From Methylobacterium mesophilicum SR1.6/6 (GTDB lineage Bacteria > Pseudomonadota > Alphaproteobacteria > Rhizobiales > Beijerinckiaceae): a DNA stretch of 64,000 nt. Position numbers and translations under genes: made by a program. The notes under the pieces were generated by a model. The model was not told the DNA's origin, did no database searches, and was given only the letters and a program-made list of their open reading frames with translations. Within the stretch, counting starts at the first letter, position 1; each line of letters opens with the position of its first letter. The stretch is taken from positions 2,487,612-2,551,611 of the forward strand of contig NZ_CP043538.1 in the NCBI RefSeq assembly GCF_000364445.2, in the 5' to 3' direction. Positions 20,167 to 28,789 of this stretch are shown here, in pieces.

Positions 20167-21414
20167 TCAAGGCGTCGCCCGAATCCGCTCCAGCACGGGG
20201 GCGTCGGCGTAGCCGTCCGCCGGCAGGCCGACCGAGACCTGGAAGGCCCGGAGTGCCGCCCGGGTCTTCGGCCCGATCTTGCCGTCCACGATCCCGGGGG
20301 CGAAGCCGCGCTCGGCGAGACGGTTCTGCAGGTCGCGCCGCTCGTCCGAGGTCAGCGGCCGGTCGCCCCGCGGCCAGTCGCGCGCGAAGCCCGGGTCGCC
20401 GCGCAGGCGGTCCGACAGATGCGCCACCGTGAGTGCGTAGGCCAAGGCCGTGTTGTAGCGCAGGATCACCGCGAAGTTCGGCCTGAGCAGGAAGGCCGGG
20501 CCCCGGATGCCGGCGGGCAGGATCAGGGTCGCCTCCGCGGCTCCGTCCGTCCACGCGCGATCGGCGACCGGACGGACCCCCAGCGCCCGCCACGCGTCGA
20601 GGCTGCGGGAGGTGGTCTCGTCGGCCAGGGCGGCGTCGAAGCCCGGGGGCAGGTTCACCTCCGAACCCCAACCCTCATCCGGGCGCCAGCCGTGGGCGCG
20701 CAGGTAATTCGCCGTCGAGGCGAGTGCGTCGGGGACCGAAGTCCAGATATCGCGCCGGCCGTCACCGTCGAAATCGACGGCGAAGCGCTGGTAGACCGTC
20801 GGCATGAACTGGGTGTGGCCCATGGCGCCGGCCCAGGATCCGGTGAGACCACCGGGCATCCGGTCCAGCGGCGCCGCATTCCATGCCAGGATCTGGAGGG
20901 CGGAGGTCAGCTCGTCGCGCCAGTAGCCGGATCGGGCGGGATCGCCGCAGGCGAGCGTCGCGAGCGAGCGCACGACCGGCTTCACCACCGCCGGATTGTC
21001 GAGCACGGCGCCGTAGCTCGACTCGACGCCCCAGAAGGCCACGAGGATGTGCCGGTCGACGCCGTACTGGGCCTCGATGGCCGCCAGGTTGTCGGCGTGC
21101 TCGGCCAGCTTACGCTGGCCAGCCTCGATGCGGGCCGGGGTGACGCTGGCCTCGATATAGTCCCAGATCGGCCGGACGAACTCGCCCTGGCTCCCTGTCG
21201 CGGCGATCACCTCCGGATCCGGCGTGAGGCCGGCGAGCTGCGCCTCCGCGACGCCCGTCGGCACCGCCCGCGCCTGCGCGGTGGCGACGAGGTCGGCGCG
21301 GCAGGTCTCGAAGGGCGGAGCGGCCTCCGGAGCCGCTTGCGCCACCGCGGGCGCGAGGCCGCAGACGATTGCGGCCGCGCGGACCGCCTGGGACATGCGC
21401 GCCGTGATGCTCAT
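20167..21414 (-). CDS. lytic murein transglycosylase, MltB type, with peptidoglycan-binding domain
   Basis: A 415-residue secreted protein that cleaves peptidoglycan glycan strands. After the signal peptide (cleavage near AVAQA) comes an SLT/MltB domain with catalytic Glu131 in LVAFWGVESSYGA, and family motifs GAMGHTQFMPTVYQRFAVDFDGDGRRDIW (read in parts) and LRPNFAVILRYN. The last 60 residues form a PG_binding_1 domain (LTSDERRDLQNRLAERGF through GKIGPKTRAALRAFQ). The start at 21414 or an in-frame ATG at 21396 are both possible. Confidence 0.92.
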   Translation of the reverse strand: MSITARMSQAVRAAAIVCGLAPAVAQAAPEAAPPFETCRADLVATAQARAVPTGVAEAQLAGLTPDPEVIAATGSQGEFVRPIWDYIEASVTPARIEAGQRKLAEHADNLAAIEAQYGVDRHILVAFWGVESSYGAVLDNPAVVKPVVRSLATLACGDPARSGYWRDELTSALQILAWNAAPLDRMPGGLTGSWAGAMGHTQFMPTVYQRFAVDFDGDGRRDIWTSVPDALASTANYLRAHGWRPDEGWGSEVNLPPGFDAALADETTSRSLDAWRALGVRPVADRAWTDGAAEATLILPAGIRGPAFLLRPNFAVILRYNTALAYALTVAHLSDRLRGDPGFARDWPRGDRPLTSDERRDLQNRLAERGFAPGIVDGKIGPKTRAALRAFQVSVGLPADGYADAPVLERIRATP

Positions 21415-21632
21415 CGCGGGCTCCGGTGGTCGAGATCGAGCGGGGCGCGGGATTCGGGCCGGCCGTGCCGAGCGCCTTCTAGGGGCAGATCGATCGCGTG
21501 TCGCCTCCGGGGCGGGGCGGCCTGATCACGAGCCTCTCGGCGGCGCTCCCAATCTTCGCGTCGCCCCGCTCCGGCGACGGATCATACGTCGCGCCCTACA
21601 TCCCCCGCGATACCGCGAGGGAGCCCGATCGC

Positions 21633-22127
21633 GTGACCCGCATTGCCCTCGCCGGAAGCCTGGTGGCGATGGTCGCGGCCGGACCGGCCTGCGCCCTCGA
21701 AGTCACCCGCAGCCGCGATCTTCCCGCGCCGCCCGCCGCCGTGTGGGCGCTCATCGGCGACTTCTGCGCGATCCAGTTCTGGCATCCGCAGGTCGCGCGC
21801 TGCATCCTGTCGGCCGACGATGACGACGACGGCATCCGCGCGCAGATCCGCGGCCTCGTCGTGAAGGGCGGCCTCGGCACCGTCGTCGAGGTGGAGACCG
21901 CCCGGGACGAGGCCGGCATGAGCTACAGCTACAGCTTCATCCAGGGTCCGCTGCCCGTGCGCGCCTACAATGCGACCCTCGCGGTCCGGCCGAACGGGCC
22001 CGGATCCACGGTGGTCTGGAGCGCGACCTTCGACGCCGAGGGCATGAGCGACGCCGATGCCGTCGCCGACATCGCGGGCGTCTTCGACGCGGGACTGGCC
22101 GGGATCGCCCGCGAGGCAGCCAGATAA
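21633..22127 (+). CDS. secreted SRPBCC (START-like) family protein
   Basis: A 164-residue protein. GTG 21633 is preferred because GAGGGAG lies just upstream and it opens a signal peptide (RIALAGSLVAMVAAGPACA); the open frame itself reaches back to 21498. The mature protein is a SRPBCC/polyketide-cyclase-like fold: LEVTRSRDLPAPPAAVWALIGDFCAIQFWHP (read in parts) is the usual START/SRPBCC opening. Such domains bind hydrophobic ligands; export to the periplasm is notable. No specific ligand can be named. Confidence 0.82.
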   Translation: MTRIALAGSLVAMVAAGPACALEVTRSRDLPAPPAAVWALIGDFCAIQFWHPQVARCILSADDDDDGIRAQIRGLVVKGGLGTVVEVETARDEAGMSYSYSFIQGPLPVRAYNATLAVRPNGPGSTVVWSATFDAEGMSDADAVADIAGVFDAGLAGIAREAAR

Positions 22128-22274
22128 CGGGTGGCCGAGTCTCCGGCGCCCGCTGAAAATGCACTCGTCCGGCACTGCCCCCCTCGCCGCGGACGGTCCC
22201 GGGCCCGATGTGAGCGGCGTCGGCGTGCAATCGCCCGCCGATCCCGGAGTCAGCCTCAGGAGCCCGAGACCCTC

Positions 22275-23687
22275 ATGCGCCGACACCGCCATGCCAAGAT
22301 CGTCGCCACCGTTGGACCCGCCAGCTCGACGCCGGAGCAGCTGCATGCCCTGTTCCTCGCCGGGGTCGACACCTTCCGGCTGAATTTCAGCCACGGCGTC
22401 CAGGCCGACCACGCCAAGGTCCACGCCGCGATCCGCAACCTCGAGAAGGAGGTCGGCCGGCCGATCGGCATCCTTCAGGACCTGCAGGGACCGAAGATCC
22501 GGATCGGCACGCTGCAGGGCGGACGCCTGGACCTCCAGGCCGGCGAAATGGTGCGCTTCGTCCTGGAAGGCGACGAGGGCGACAAGCAGGCGATCCCGCT
22601 GCATCATCCGGAGATCTTCGACGCCGTGGTTCCCGGCCAGGAGCTCCTGATCGACGACGGCCGGGTGCGGGTGCGGGTCACCGGCCCGGAGCGGACCGCC
22701 ATCACCGCCGAGGTGGTCACCGGCGGCCCGATCTCGAACCGCAAGGGCGTGAACCTGCCGGGCACGTTGCTGGATCTCTCGCCGCTGACCGAGAAGGACC
22801 GTGCCGACCTCGCCTTCGGCCTCGACCTGGGGGTCGACTGGGTGGCCCTGTCCTTCGTTCAGAAGCCCTCCGACGTCATCGAGGCGCGCGGCCTCATCGG
22901 CGAGCGCGCCGGCATCATGTCGAAGATCGAGAAGCCGCAGGCGCTGGAGCGGATCGACGACATCATCCAGCTCTCCGACGCCGTGATGGTGGCCCGCGGG
23001 GATCTCGGCGTCGAGATCCCGCACGAGGACGTCCCGGGGCGGCAGAAGGAGCTGATCCGCGCCTGTCGGCGCGCCGTGAAGCCGGTGGTGGTGGCCACCC
23101 AGATGCTCGACTCCATGGTGAACGCCCCGGCGCCGACCCGGGCCGAGGCCTCGGACGTCGCCACCGCCATCTATGACGGCGCCGATGCCGTGATGCTCTC
23201 GGCGGAATCGGCCACGGGCCGCTACCCGGTGGAGGCCGTGGCCATGATGGACCGGATCATCCGGAGCGTGGAGGGGCACAAGCTCTACCACTCCATCGTG
23301 GCCGCCCTTGAGCCCGGCGAGGAGGAGACCCCACCCCACGCGGTGGCGACCGCCACGGCCGATCTCGCCGAGGCTGTGCATGCCGCCGCGATCGTCGCCT
23401 ACACGGCCAGCGGGACGACGGCGGCCCGGGTCGCGCGCAAGCGCCCGGCTTCCCCGATCCTGGCGCTCACCCCGAACATCGGGACCTCACGCCGGCTCAG
23501 CCTGCTCTGGGGGGCGCACAGCGTCCTGACGGAGGATGTCGACAGCTACGAGGAGATGACCTCGAAGGCCTGCCACCACGCACAGGACGAGGGCTTCGCG
23601 AAGCCCCACGACATCATCGTGGTCGCCGCCGGGATCCCGTTCCACACCGCCGGCAACACCAACAACATCCGGCTCATGCAGGTCTGA
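22275..23687 (+). CDS. pyk: pyruvate kinase
   Basis: A 470-residue glycolytic enzyme converting phosphoenolpyruvate and ADP to pyruvate and ATP. Key sites: KIVATVGPASS, FRLNFSHG (residues about 36-43), catalytic Lys in MSKIEKPQAL, metal/phosphate site MVARGDLGVEIP, and ATQMLDSM. The C-terminal allosteric domain is intact. ATG 22275 aligns with the family N-terminus; the frame extends upstream without homology. It is apparently monocistronic. Confidence 0.96.
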   Translation: MRRHRHAKIVATVGPASSTPEQLHALFLAGVDTFRLNFSHGVQADHAKVHAAIRNLEKEVGRPIGILQDLQGPKIRIGTLQGGRLDLQAGEMVRFVLEGDEGDKQAIPLHHPEIFDAVVPGQELLIDDGRVRVRVTGPERTAITAEVVTGGPISNRKGVNLPGTLLDLSPLTEKDRADLAFGLDLGVDWVALSFVQKPSDVIEARGLIGERAGIMSKIEKPQALERIDDIIQLSDAVMVARGDLGVEIPHEDVPGRQKELIRACRRAVKPVVVATQMLDSMVNAPAPTRAEASDVATAIYDGADAVMLSAESATGRYPVEAVAMMDRIIRSVEGHKLYHSIVAALEPGEEETPPHAVATATADLAEAVHAAAIVAYTASGTTAARVARKRPASPILALTPNIGTSRRLSLLWGAHSVLTEDVDSYEEMTSKACHHAQDEGFAKPHDIIVVAAGIPFHTAGNTNNIRLMQV

Positions 23688-23712
23688 GGCGGTCGCGGGT
23701 CGCGGGTCGGTT

Positions 23713-23738
23713 GGAACGCGGCCCGCGCCTCACCCGTT
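23713..23738 (+). promoter_or_regulatory. EcfG-type general stress promoter
   Basis: GGAAC (23713-23717), a 17-base spacer, then CGTT (23735-23738) is an exact match to the alphaproteobacterial EcfG/PhyR-regulon promoter GGAAC-N16/17-cGTT. It lies 46 bases ahead of the start codon of the 42-residue gene, leaving room for a short leader and its ribosome site. Confidence 0.65.
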
Positions 23739-23784
23739 GAACCGAAAGCTGCGCCGTTGTGGCGTTCTACCGGAGGGCCGACCC

Positions 23785-23913
23785 ATGAACCTGATCGGAC
23801 GCATCGTCACCAAGCTCCTCGGCAACGAGAACCGCCCCGTCGATCGCGACGACCGGAACGCCAGCTCGGCGACGCCGATCGGCCGCCTCGTCACGAAGAT
23901 CCTGGGCAAGTAA
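23785..23913 (+). CDS. 42-residue protein with an internal duplicate
   Basis: A short gene: ATG 23785 follows a strong CGGAGGG ribosome site and TAA ends it at 23911-23913. The protein has two near-identical amphipathic segments, IGRIVTKLLGN (residues 4-14) and IGRLVTKILGK (32-42), joined by a charged linker (ENRPVDRDDRNASSATP). There is no signal peptide. Both segments look like short cationic helices that could bind membrane, nucleic acid or a partner. It lies 97 bases after pyk but has its own EcfG-type promoter. I recognise no family. Confidence 0.78.
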   Translation: MNLIGRIVTKLLGNENRPVDRDDRNASSATPIGRLVTKILGK

Positions 23914-24009
23914 CCGTCACGGTCGCCGCGCCCACCCCAGGGCGCGGCGCCAGTCCGAGGAGCCCGGCGCCCGAGCGCGCCGATCAGCGACCGGTTTCCC
24001 AGACGCGCC

Positions 24010-24121
24010 CTCATCCTGAGGCGCCGAAGCGGAGCGGAGGCCTCGAAGGAGCCCTCCCGCTAGCACCGCGATCCCTGGAGCTCTCCTTCGAGGCCCGCTG
24101 AGGCGGGCACCTCAGGATGAG
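24010..24121. repeat. large extragenic palindrome, CTCATCCTGAGG type
   Basis: The outer arms CTCATCCTGAGG (24010-24021) and CCTCAGGATGAG (24110-24121) are perfect complements. Inner arms GCCTCGAAGGAG (24040-24051) and CTCCTTCGAGGC (24083-24094) are also perfect. Together they could form a long two-step stem between the 42-residue gene and the patatin gene. This type is familiar as a dispersed intergenic repeat in Hyphomicrobiales. Confidence 0.8.
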
Positions 24122-24154
24122 GACGTGGGATGGGATATCGCGCCGTACAGGCGC

Positions 24155-25342
24155 TCAGTTCGCCACCGCGCTCGCGGTCTCCTTCAGCGTCGGCGCCGCC
24201 GGGACCGTGTGCTGCCAGAACGTGCCGGTCCGGCCCTTCTCCAGACCCTCCTCGTACAAGGCCCGCATGTAGGCGGTGTCGAATCCCTTGGAGGCCGGTA
24301 CCTTCGGGCCGCCCTCATCGATGTAGGTGAGATTGAATCCAATCCCGTTGTTGCGCGCCAGGGCGTAGGTCGCCGTGAGCGTCGCCCGCGAGCGGGCCCG
24401 GCTGGCCGTGGTGAAGGAGCGCTCCACGATGGAGAGGGTGTTGTCCTTCGTGACCTCGAAATCGGGCTCCAGGCGCCCGTTGATCACCACGTAGATCTCG
24501 GCCTTGCCACCCGTGCGGATGCGGCGGTCGCGCAGGAGCAGGGTCTGTGGGAGGGTGAAGACCGGCGTCACCACCGAGCCGTCGACGTGCATCTCCTGGA
24601 AGCGCGCGTCGCCGGCCGAGACGTCGATGAATTGCGGCGGGAAGACCGCCGGGATGCTGGCGGAGGCGGCCAGCACGTCGCGGAACAGCTCCCGGGTGTT
24701 GGGCGCGCCGCTCGCCGCGATGGCACCCATGTTCCAGATCACCGCGCGCTGGGAATCCAGGTTGGTGGTCACCACGAGCAGGCGCCGGCCCTTGGCGTGC
24801 TCCTCGGCCACCGCCCGGATCAGGTCCGGGGTGACGTAGCGGTCGATCAGGTTGCGCAGGCGCCCGTCGCCGAACAGGCCGGACCCGAACAGCACGTTCG
24901 CGATGTTCGGCGAGGCCACCAGTTCGCCGGCGACGCCGCTGGTGTAGAACTCGGTGAGGTACGCGTCGTAGGCGGAGCCCAGGAACGCGAAGGGCGCGAT
25001 CAGCGCGCCTGTCGAGACACCCGACACCAGGGTGAATTCGGGGCGCTTGCCCGAGGCCGTCCAGCCGTTGAGCACGCCCGCCCCGTACGCGCCGTCGCCG
25101 CCGCCGCCGGAGAGCGCCAGATAGGAAAAGCCCGAAGATCGGCGTTGCGGGTTGGCCGCCAGCTCCGCGATCGTCTCCACAGACGCGTCCGCGAAGACCC
25201 GGGCGCCGGGAATGCCCGGCACGGTGGCGAAGGTCGCCTGCTCGGCCGTGTAGGGTGCGCGCGGAACGCTTCCGCAGGCCGCGACCTGACCCGCCAGCCC
25301 GAGCACGGCCAGCGCGCGCAGGCCCATCTGACGGAAACCCAT
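24155..25342 (-). CDS. patatin-like phospholipase lipoprotein
   Basis: A 395-residue lipid-anchored patatin hydrolase. ATG 25342, preceded by GAGG, opens a lipoprotein signal (LAVLGLAGQVAAC, lipidated Cys23). The patatin core shows the oxyanion loop SGGGGDGAYGAG, the nucleophile elbow GVSTG (Ser) and the dyad Asp in VDGSV. The enzyme should hydrolyse acyl chains of lipids at the cell envelope. A GGAACG-N18-CGTTCC inverted repeat lies 43-71 bases upstream. The open frame continues to 25465 but without a signal sequence. Confidence 0.88.
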   Translation of the reverse strand: MGFRQMGLRALAVLGLAGQVAACGSVPRAPYTAEQATFATVPGIPGARVFADASVETIAELAANPQRRSSGFSYLALSGGGGDGAYGAGVLNGWTASGKRPEFTLVSGVSTGALIAPFAFLGSAYDAYLTEFYTSGVAGELVASPNIANVLFGSGLFGDGRLRNLIDRYVTPDLIRAVAEEHAKGRRLLVVTTNLDSQRAVIWNMGAIAASGAPNTRELFRDVLAASASIPAVFPPQFIDVSAGDARFQEMHVDGSVVTPVFTLPQTLLLRDRRIRTGGKAEIYVVINGRLEPDFEVTKDNTLSIVERSFTTASRARSRATLTATYALARNNGIGFNLTYIDEGGPKVPASKGFDTAYMRALYEEGLEKGRTGTFWQHTVPAAPTLKETASAVAN

Positions 25343-25763
25343 CGTCCTCACCCCGATCCGTGGTCCGCGACCACTGTGCCATACGGAACGAGCTTGGCCG
25401 TATCGCCCGTTCCCGCTTTGCCGGCAACGGGGCGCGATATGGCCGCGCTGTTGCGCTGCGGTCACGATCCCATCGGATCACGGCGCGAGCGAGGCCGTTG
25501 CGGAATGCGGGTCGGCGCCGGGCCGCAGCCTTTGCCGGTGGACAGGGGAGGCTGTGCCCCCCCGGCCGCCCTTGCAACGCTCGGGAACGCCGCGCTAGGG
25601 TTCCCCGTGGCTCGACGGACAGGGTGTCGCACGCGGTGCGGCAGCCTTGGCGCGGGTACGCAGTCTGCATGGCAGCTTGGCCAGCCGGATGATGGGTCGT
25701 TCGGCCCACGGGGCGGACGGCAGACCCGGGCGGCACCGGAGCCGCAGGGGGCGGAGGGGGAAT
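25343..25763. other. gene-free divergent region
   Basis: The 421 bases between the patatin gene (leftward) and gcrA (rightward) carry the GGAACG dyad near the patatin end and otherwise GC-rich sequence. No GANTC methylation site or CtrA box was noticed close to the gcrA start. Confidence 0.5.
25385..25413. promoter_or_regulatory. GGAACG...CGTTCC inverted repeat ahead of the patatin gene
   Basis: GGAAC-N18-CGTT reads on both strands because the element is a 6-base dyad with a 17-base centre. It resembles an EcfG promoter facing the patatin gene, but the spacer is one base longer than the reported 16-17. It may instead be an operator. Confidence 0.35.
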
Positions 25764-26291
25764 ATGGAACCGGGCCTGGGCTGGACGGATGATCGCGTCG
25801 CACTCTTGCGGCGGCTGTGGGAGGATGGGCAGAGCGCCAGCAAGATCGCTGCGCAGCTCGGCGGCGTGACCCGTAATGCCGTGATCGGCAAGGTGCACCG
25901 GCTCGGCCTCGCCGGCCGCGCCCGGGGTGGCGAGGAGATCCAGGCCGCTGCGCCGCCGTCGAAGACCGTGGAGATCGAGACCGCCATCGCGGTGGTCGAG
26001 ACGCAGGCGCCCGAGCCTGTGGCGATCCTCTCGCATCGGCCCGCGCCCGAATTCCCGGCGCCCGCCCCGGCTCCGGAGCCGGTCGCCCTGGCGGTGTCTC
26101 AGCGGGTCACCATCATGGACCTGCGCGAATCGATGTGCCGGTGGCCGCTCGGCGACCCGACCACGCCGGAGTTCCGGTTCTGCGGCGCCCGCTCGATCAC
26201 CGGGCTGCCCTACTGCACCCACCACGCCGAGATCGCCTACCAGCCGGCCACGGAACGGAAGCGGGACCGCCGCGTCGCGTCGTTCCGCTGA
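25764..26291 (+). CDS. gcrA: GcrA cell cycle regulator
   Basis: A 175-residue GcrA protein, the sigma70-associated regulator that acts at promoters with CcrM-methylated GANTC sites. The N-terminal DNA-binding domain is WTDDRVALLRRLWEDGQSAS then IAAQLGGVTRNAVIGKVHRLGL. A Pro/Ala-rich linker leads to the C-terminal sigma-interacting domain with CRWPLGDP, FCGARSITGLPYC and HHAEIAY. ATG 25764 follows GGAGGGGG; the frame reaches 25647 but the conserved W-T-D start fixes the N-terminus. It marks the genome as alphaproteobacterial. Confidence 0.95.
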   Translation: MEPGLGWTDDRVALLRRLWEDGQSASKIAAQLGGVTRNAVIGKVHRLGLAGRARGGEEIQAAAPPSKTVEIETAIAVVETQAPEPVAILSHRPAPEFPAPAPAPEPVALAVSQRVTIMDLRESMCRWPLGDPTTPEFRFCGARSITGLPYCTHHAEIAYQPATERKRDRRVASFR

Positions 26292-26300
26292 CGGAAATGC

Positions 26301-27248
26301 TCAGCGCGGGACGGTCCGGCCGTCCCGCATGAAGCGCAACGTCGCCGGATTGATGGCGGTCTCGGGCACGATCCCGGCCAGATTTCTGGGGGCGGTCGCG
26401 CCGAGATCGGCCTGAGCGATCGCCCGGACGAGCCGGTGGGCCGTCCCGTCATCGAGGGCCGGCCGCGCCAGCACGAAACTCCAAGAGCCCACGGTCTCGA
26501 TCGGCGTGTCCTGTCCCGGGAAGCTGCCGGCCGGAACGGTGAGCCGCCGCATTGCGCTTCCCGGCTGTGCCAGTTGCGCGATGCCCGCCGCCGACGGGCC
26601 GAAGAAGCGCGCGCCGCCGGGCTCGCGGGCCAGGGCCAGGAAGCCCGGCCAGTCGAGACCGCCCCCCCAGAGCGCGTCCGCCCGCCCCTCGCGAACCAGG
26701 GACGGCCCATCACCGGCACGATCGACCAGGACCGGCTGGATGTCCCGCTCCGGATCGAGCCCGGAGGCCCGCAGCGCGTCGCGGCCCATCACGGTGAGCC
26801 CCGAATTATGGGTGCCCAGCACCACCGTGCGCCCTCGCAGGTCGTCCACCGACCGGATCGGGCTGCCGGCCGGGACTGCGAACAGGCCCGGGGTCGCGTA
26901 CATAGGCGCCAGGACGGTGAGCCCGCCGCCCTCGGCCAAGGCCGGATAGGCGTACGCACCCTGGACCAGGGCCAGGTCGACGCGGCCGGACCGCAGCAGA
27001 CCGATATTCTCGGCCGAGCCGCCCGTGGCGCGGGTCTCCAGCGCCAACGTCGGATCGGCCGCGTGAACCGCCGTCACGAAGCTCTCCCCGAAGGCCGGGA
27101 AGCCGCCTCCGGGCGTCGCGGTCGCCAGGATCAGGCGCACCGGCTCTGCCGCACGCGCCTGGTCCACAATGATGAGCCCGAAGGCCGCCAGCACAGCCGC
27201 CCGCCGGGTCCAGGTCGCGGCACTGCCGGCCAGTTCGAGGGTCGCCAT
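26301..27248 (-). CDS. TAXI-family TRAP transporter solute-binding protein
   Basis: A 315-residue secreted binding protein of the TAXI family. ATG 27248 follows GGAGCGAG and opens a signal peptide (cleavage after DQARA). Family segments include LILATATPGGGFPAFGESF, ETRATGGSAENIGLLRSG, and LALVQGAYAYPA. It should bind a small anion such as an organic acid, usually with a fused DctQM membrane protein; none is next to it here. It ends nine bases from the gcrA stop (convergent). It shares its upstream region with cysK. Confidence 0.88.
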   Translation of the reverse strand: MATLELAGSAATWTRRAAVLAAFGLIIVDQARAAEPVRLILATATPGGGFPAFGESFVTAVHAADPTLALETRATGGSAENIGLLRSGRVDLALVQGAYAYPALAEGGGLTVLAPMYATPGLFAVPAGSPIRSVDDLRGRTVVLGTHNSGLTVMGRDALRASGLDPERDIQPVLVDRAGDGPSLVREGRADALWGGGLDWPGFLALAREPGGARFFGPSAAGIAQLAQPGSAMRRLTVPAGSFPGQDTPIETVGSWSFVLARPALDDGTAHRLVRAIAQADLGATAPRNLAGIVPETAINPATLRFMRDGRTVPR

Positions 27249-27295
27249 TATCGCTCGCTCCGCCGCGGAACGGATGCATGCCGACATCCGGAAGA

Positions 27296-27379
27296 GAAAG
27301 TTCTTCTATCAGGCTGGCGTTTGCCGACAACGCCATTCCACCCCAGGTCGTGCCGTCGCGAAAACCGGAAAGAACTTTC
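27296..27379. promoter_or_regulatory. widely spaced inverted repeat between TAXI gene and cysK
   Basis: GAAAGTTCTT (27296-27305) and AAGAACTTTC (27370-27379) are perfect complements 64 bases apart in the divergent region. They are AT-richer than the surroundings. Two operator copies for one regulator, or looping, are possible; no regulator is identified. Confidence 0.4.
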
Positions 27380-27507
27380 GGTAAGGGCACTTAGCCCGAT
27401 TGCTCCGGAGACGCCAACGCGATATCGCAGCCTCCCGTCGGGCCGCGACACGCGCGACCCGGCGGATCCGACAGCAGTCCAACGCTTACACGAGCAGGAG
27501 CTCCGCG

Positions 27508-28482
27508 ATGGCCGACACCCTCAACGCGCCGGCGAAGGTCGGCCACGGCCGTGTCTACGGCTCGATCACCGAGACGATCGGCAACACCCCGCTGGTGCGC
27601 CTGAACCGCCTTCCCAAGGAGCACGGCGTCGATGCCGAGATCCTGCTGAAGCTCGAGTTCTTCAACCCGATCGCCAGCGTGAAAGACCGCATCGGCGTCA
27701 ACATGATCGACGCGCTTGAGGCGTCCGGCAAGCTGCAGCCCGGCGGCACGCTGGTCGAGCCGACCTCGGGCAACACCGGCATCGCGCTGGCGTTCACGGC
27801 GGCGGCCCGGGGCTACCGGCTGATCCTGGTGATGCCGGAGACCATGTCGCTGGAGCGGCGCAAGATGCTGGCCTTCCTGGGTGCCGAGCTGGCGCTCACC
27901 CCCGGAGCACAGGGCATGAAGGGTGCGATCGCCAAGGCCGAGGAACTCCTGAAGGAGATCCCCGGCTCGGTCATGCCGCAGCAATTCTCGAATCCGGCCA
28001 ACCCCGAGATCCACCGGAAGACCACCGCCGAGGAGATCTGGAGCGACACGGGCGGCCAGCTCGACGCCTTCGTGGCTGGCGTCGGCACCGGCGGCACCGT
28101 GACCGGCGTCGGGGAGGTGCTGAAGCCGCGCCTGCCGAATCTGAAGGTGTTCGCGGTAGAGCCGGAGGATTCGCCGGTGATCTCCGGCGGTCAGCCCGGC
28201 CCGCACAAGATCCAGGGCATCGGCGCAGGCTTCATCCCGGACAACCTCCACACCACCATCCTGGACGGCGTGCTGAAGGTGTCCAACCAGACCGCCTTCG
28301 ATACCGCCCGGGCGCTGGCCCGGCTGGAGGGCATCCCGGGTGGCATCTCGACGGGCGGCAACGTCGCCGCGGCGCTTGAGCTGGCCAAGCGGCCGGAGTT
28401 CCAGGGCAAGCGGATCGTCACCGTCGCCTGCTCCTTCGCCGAGCGCTACATCTCGTCGGCCCTGTTCGAGGGGATCGGCTGA
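27508..28482 (+). CDS. cysK: cysteine synthase A
   Basis: A 324-residue pyridoxal-phosphate enzyme making cysteine from O-acetylserine and sulfide. The PLP Schiff-base Lys59 lies in NPIASVKDR, the substrate loop is TSGNTG at 86-91, and the phosphate-binding glycine loop is [13 protein letters not shown] 27508 follows AGGAG. The gene is divergent from the TAXI binding protein and is followed by a hairpin terminator 73 bases after its stop. A sulfonate-type importer at 8.7-11.3 kb could feed sulfur into the same pathway. Confidence 0.96.
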   Translation: MADTLNAPAKVGHGRVYGSITETIGNTPLVRLNRLPKEHGVDAEILLKLEFFNPIASVKDRIGVNMIDALEASGKLQPGGTLVEPTSGNTGIALAFTAAARGYRLILVMPETMSLERRKMLAFLGAELALTPGAQGMKGAIAKAEELLKEIPGSVMPQQFSNPANPEIHRKTTAEEIWSDTGGQLDAFVAGVGTGGTVTGVGEVLKPRLPNLKVFAVEPEDSPVISGGQPGPHKIQGIGAGFIPDNLHTTILDGVLKVSNQTAFDTARALARLEGIPGGISTGGNVAAALELAKRPEFQGKRIVTVACSFAERYISSALFEGIG

Positions 28483-28789
28483 GCGGGATCCGCATAGGAC
28501 CAGCCGTCCTCGCTCCGGATCGAACGGAGTAGGGGTACGGTTTCGCTCCCAGAGAGGCCGCGCCATCCGGTGCGGCCTTACTTATGTCCGCGATACTTTC
28601 CGATTATCGACCAGGTCTCAGAAATAACAAAATGCCAATTTGATAGATGAACATCGATTTCACGGCGCGATAGACGCAGCGTTGCGGCACCGGTTTACCC
28701 GCTTCTGGGTCGAAGATCTTGACGGATCCGCTGGATCTTCGACACTTGTTTCGCTACCGCCGATCGAGCCATCGGTCGGAGAGTCTCAC
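28483..28789. other. gene-free stretch with terminator
   Basis: The 307 bases after cysK carry its terminator and then an unusually AT-rich patch (about 28580-28670), likely the promoter region of the next gene. No other feature was seen. Confidence 0.5.
28555..28578 (+). terminator. hairpin terminator after cysK
   Basis: A 10-base stem (AGGCCGCGCC with GGTGCGGCCT, one G-T pair) around an ATCC loop, followed by TACTTATG, 73 bases past cysK. A sister hairpin with the same AGGCCGC arms is at 38109. Confidence 0.65.

Noticed and set aside
28640..28789. N-terminal extension of the secreted hypothetical protein
   Set aside because: The internal ATG at 28790 has a ribosome site and starts a clear signal peptide.
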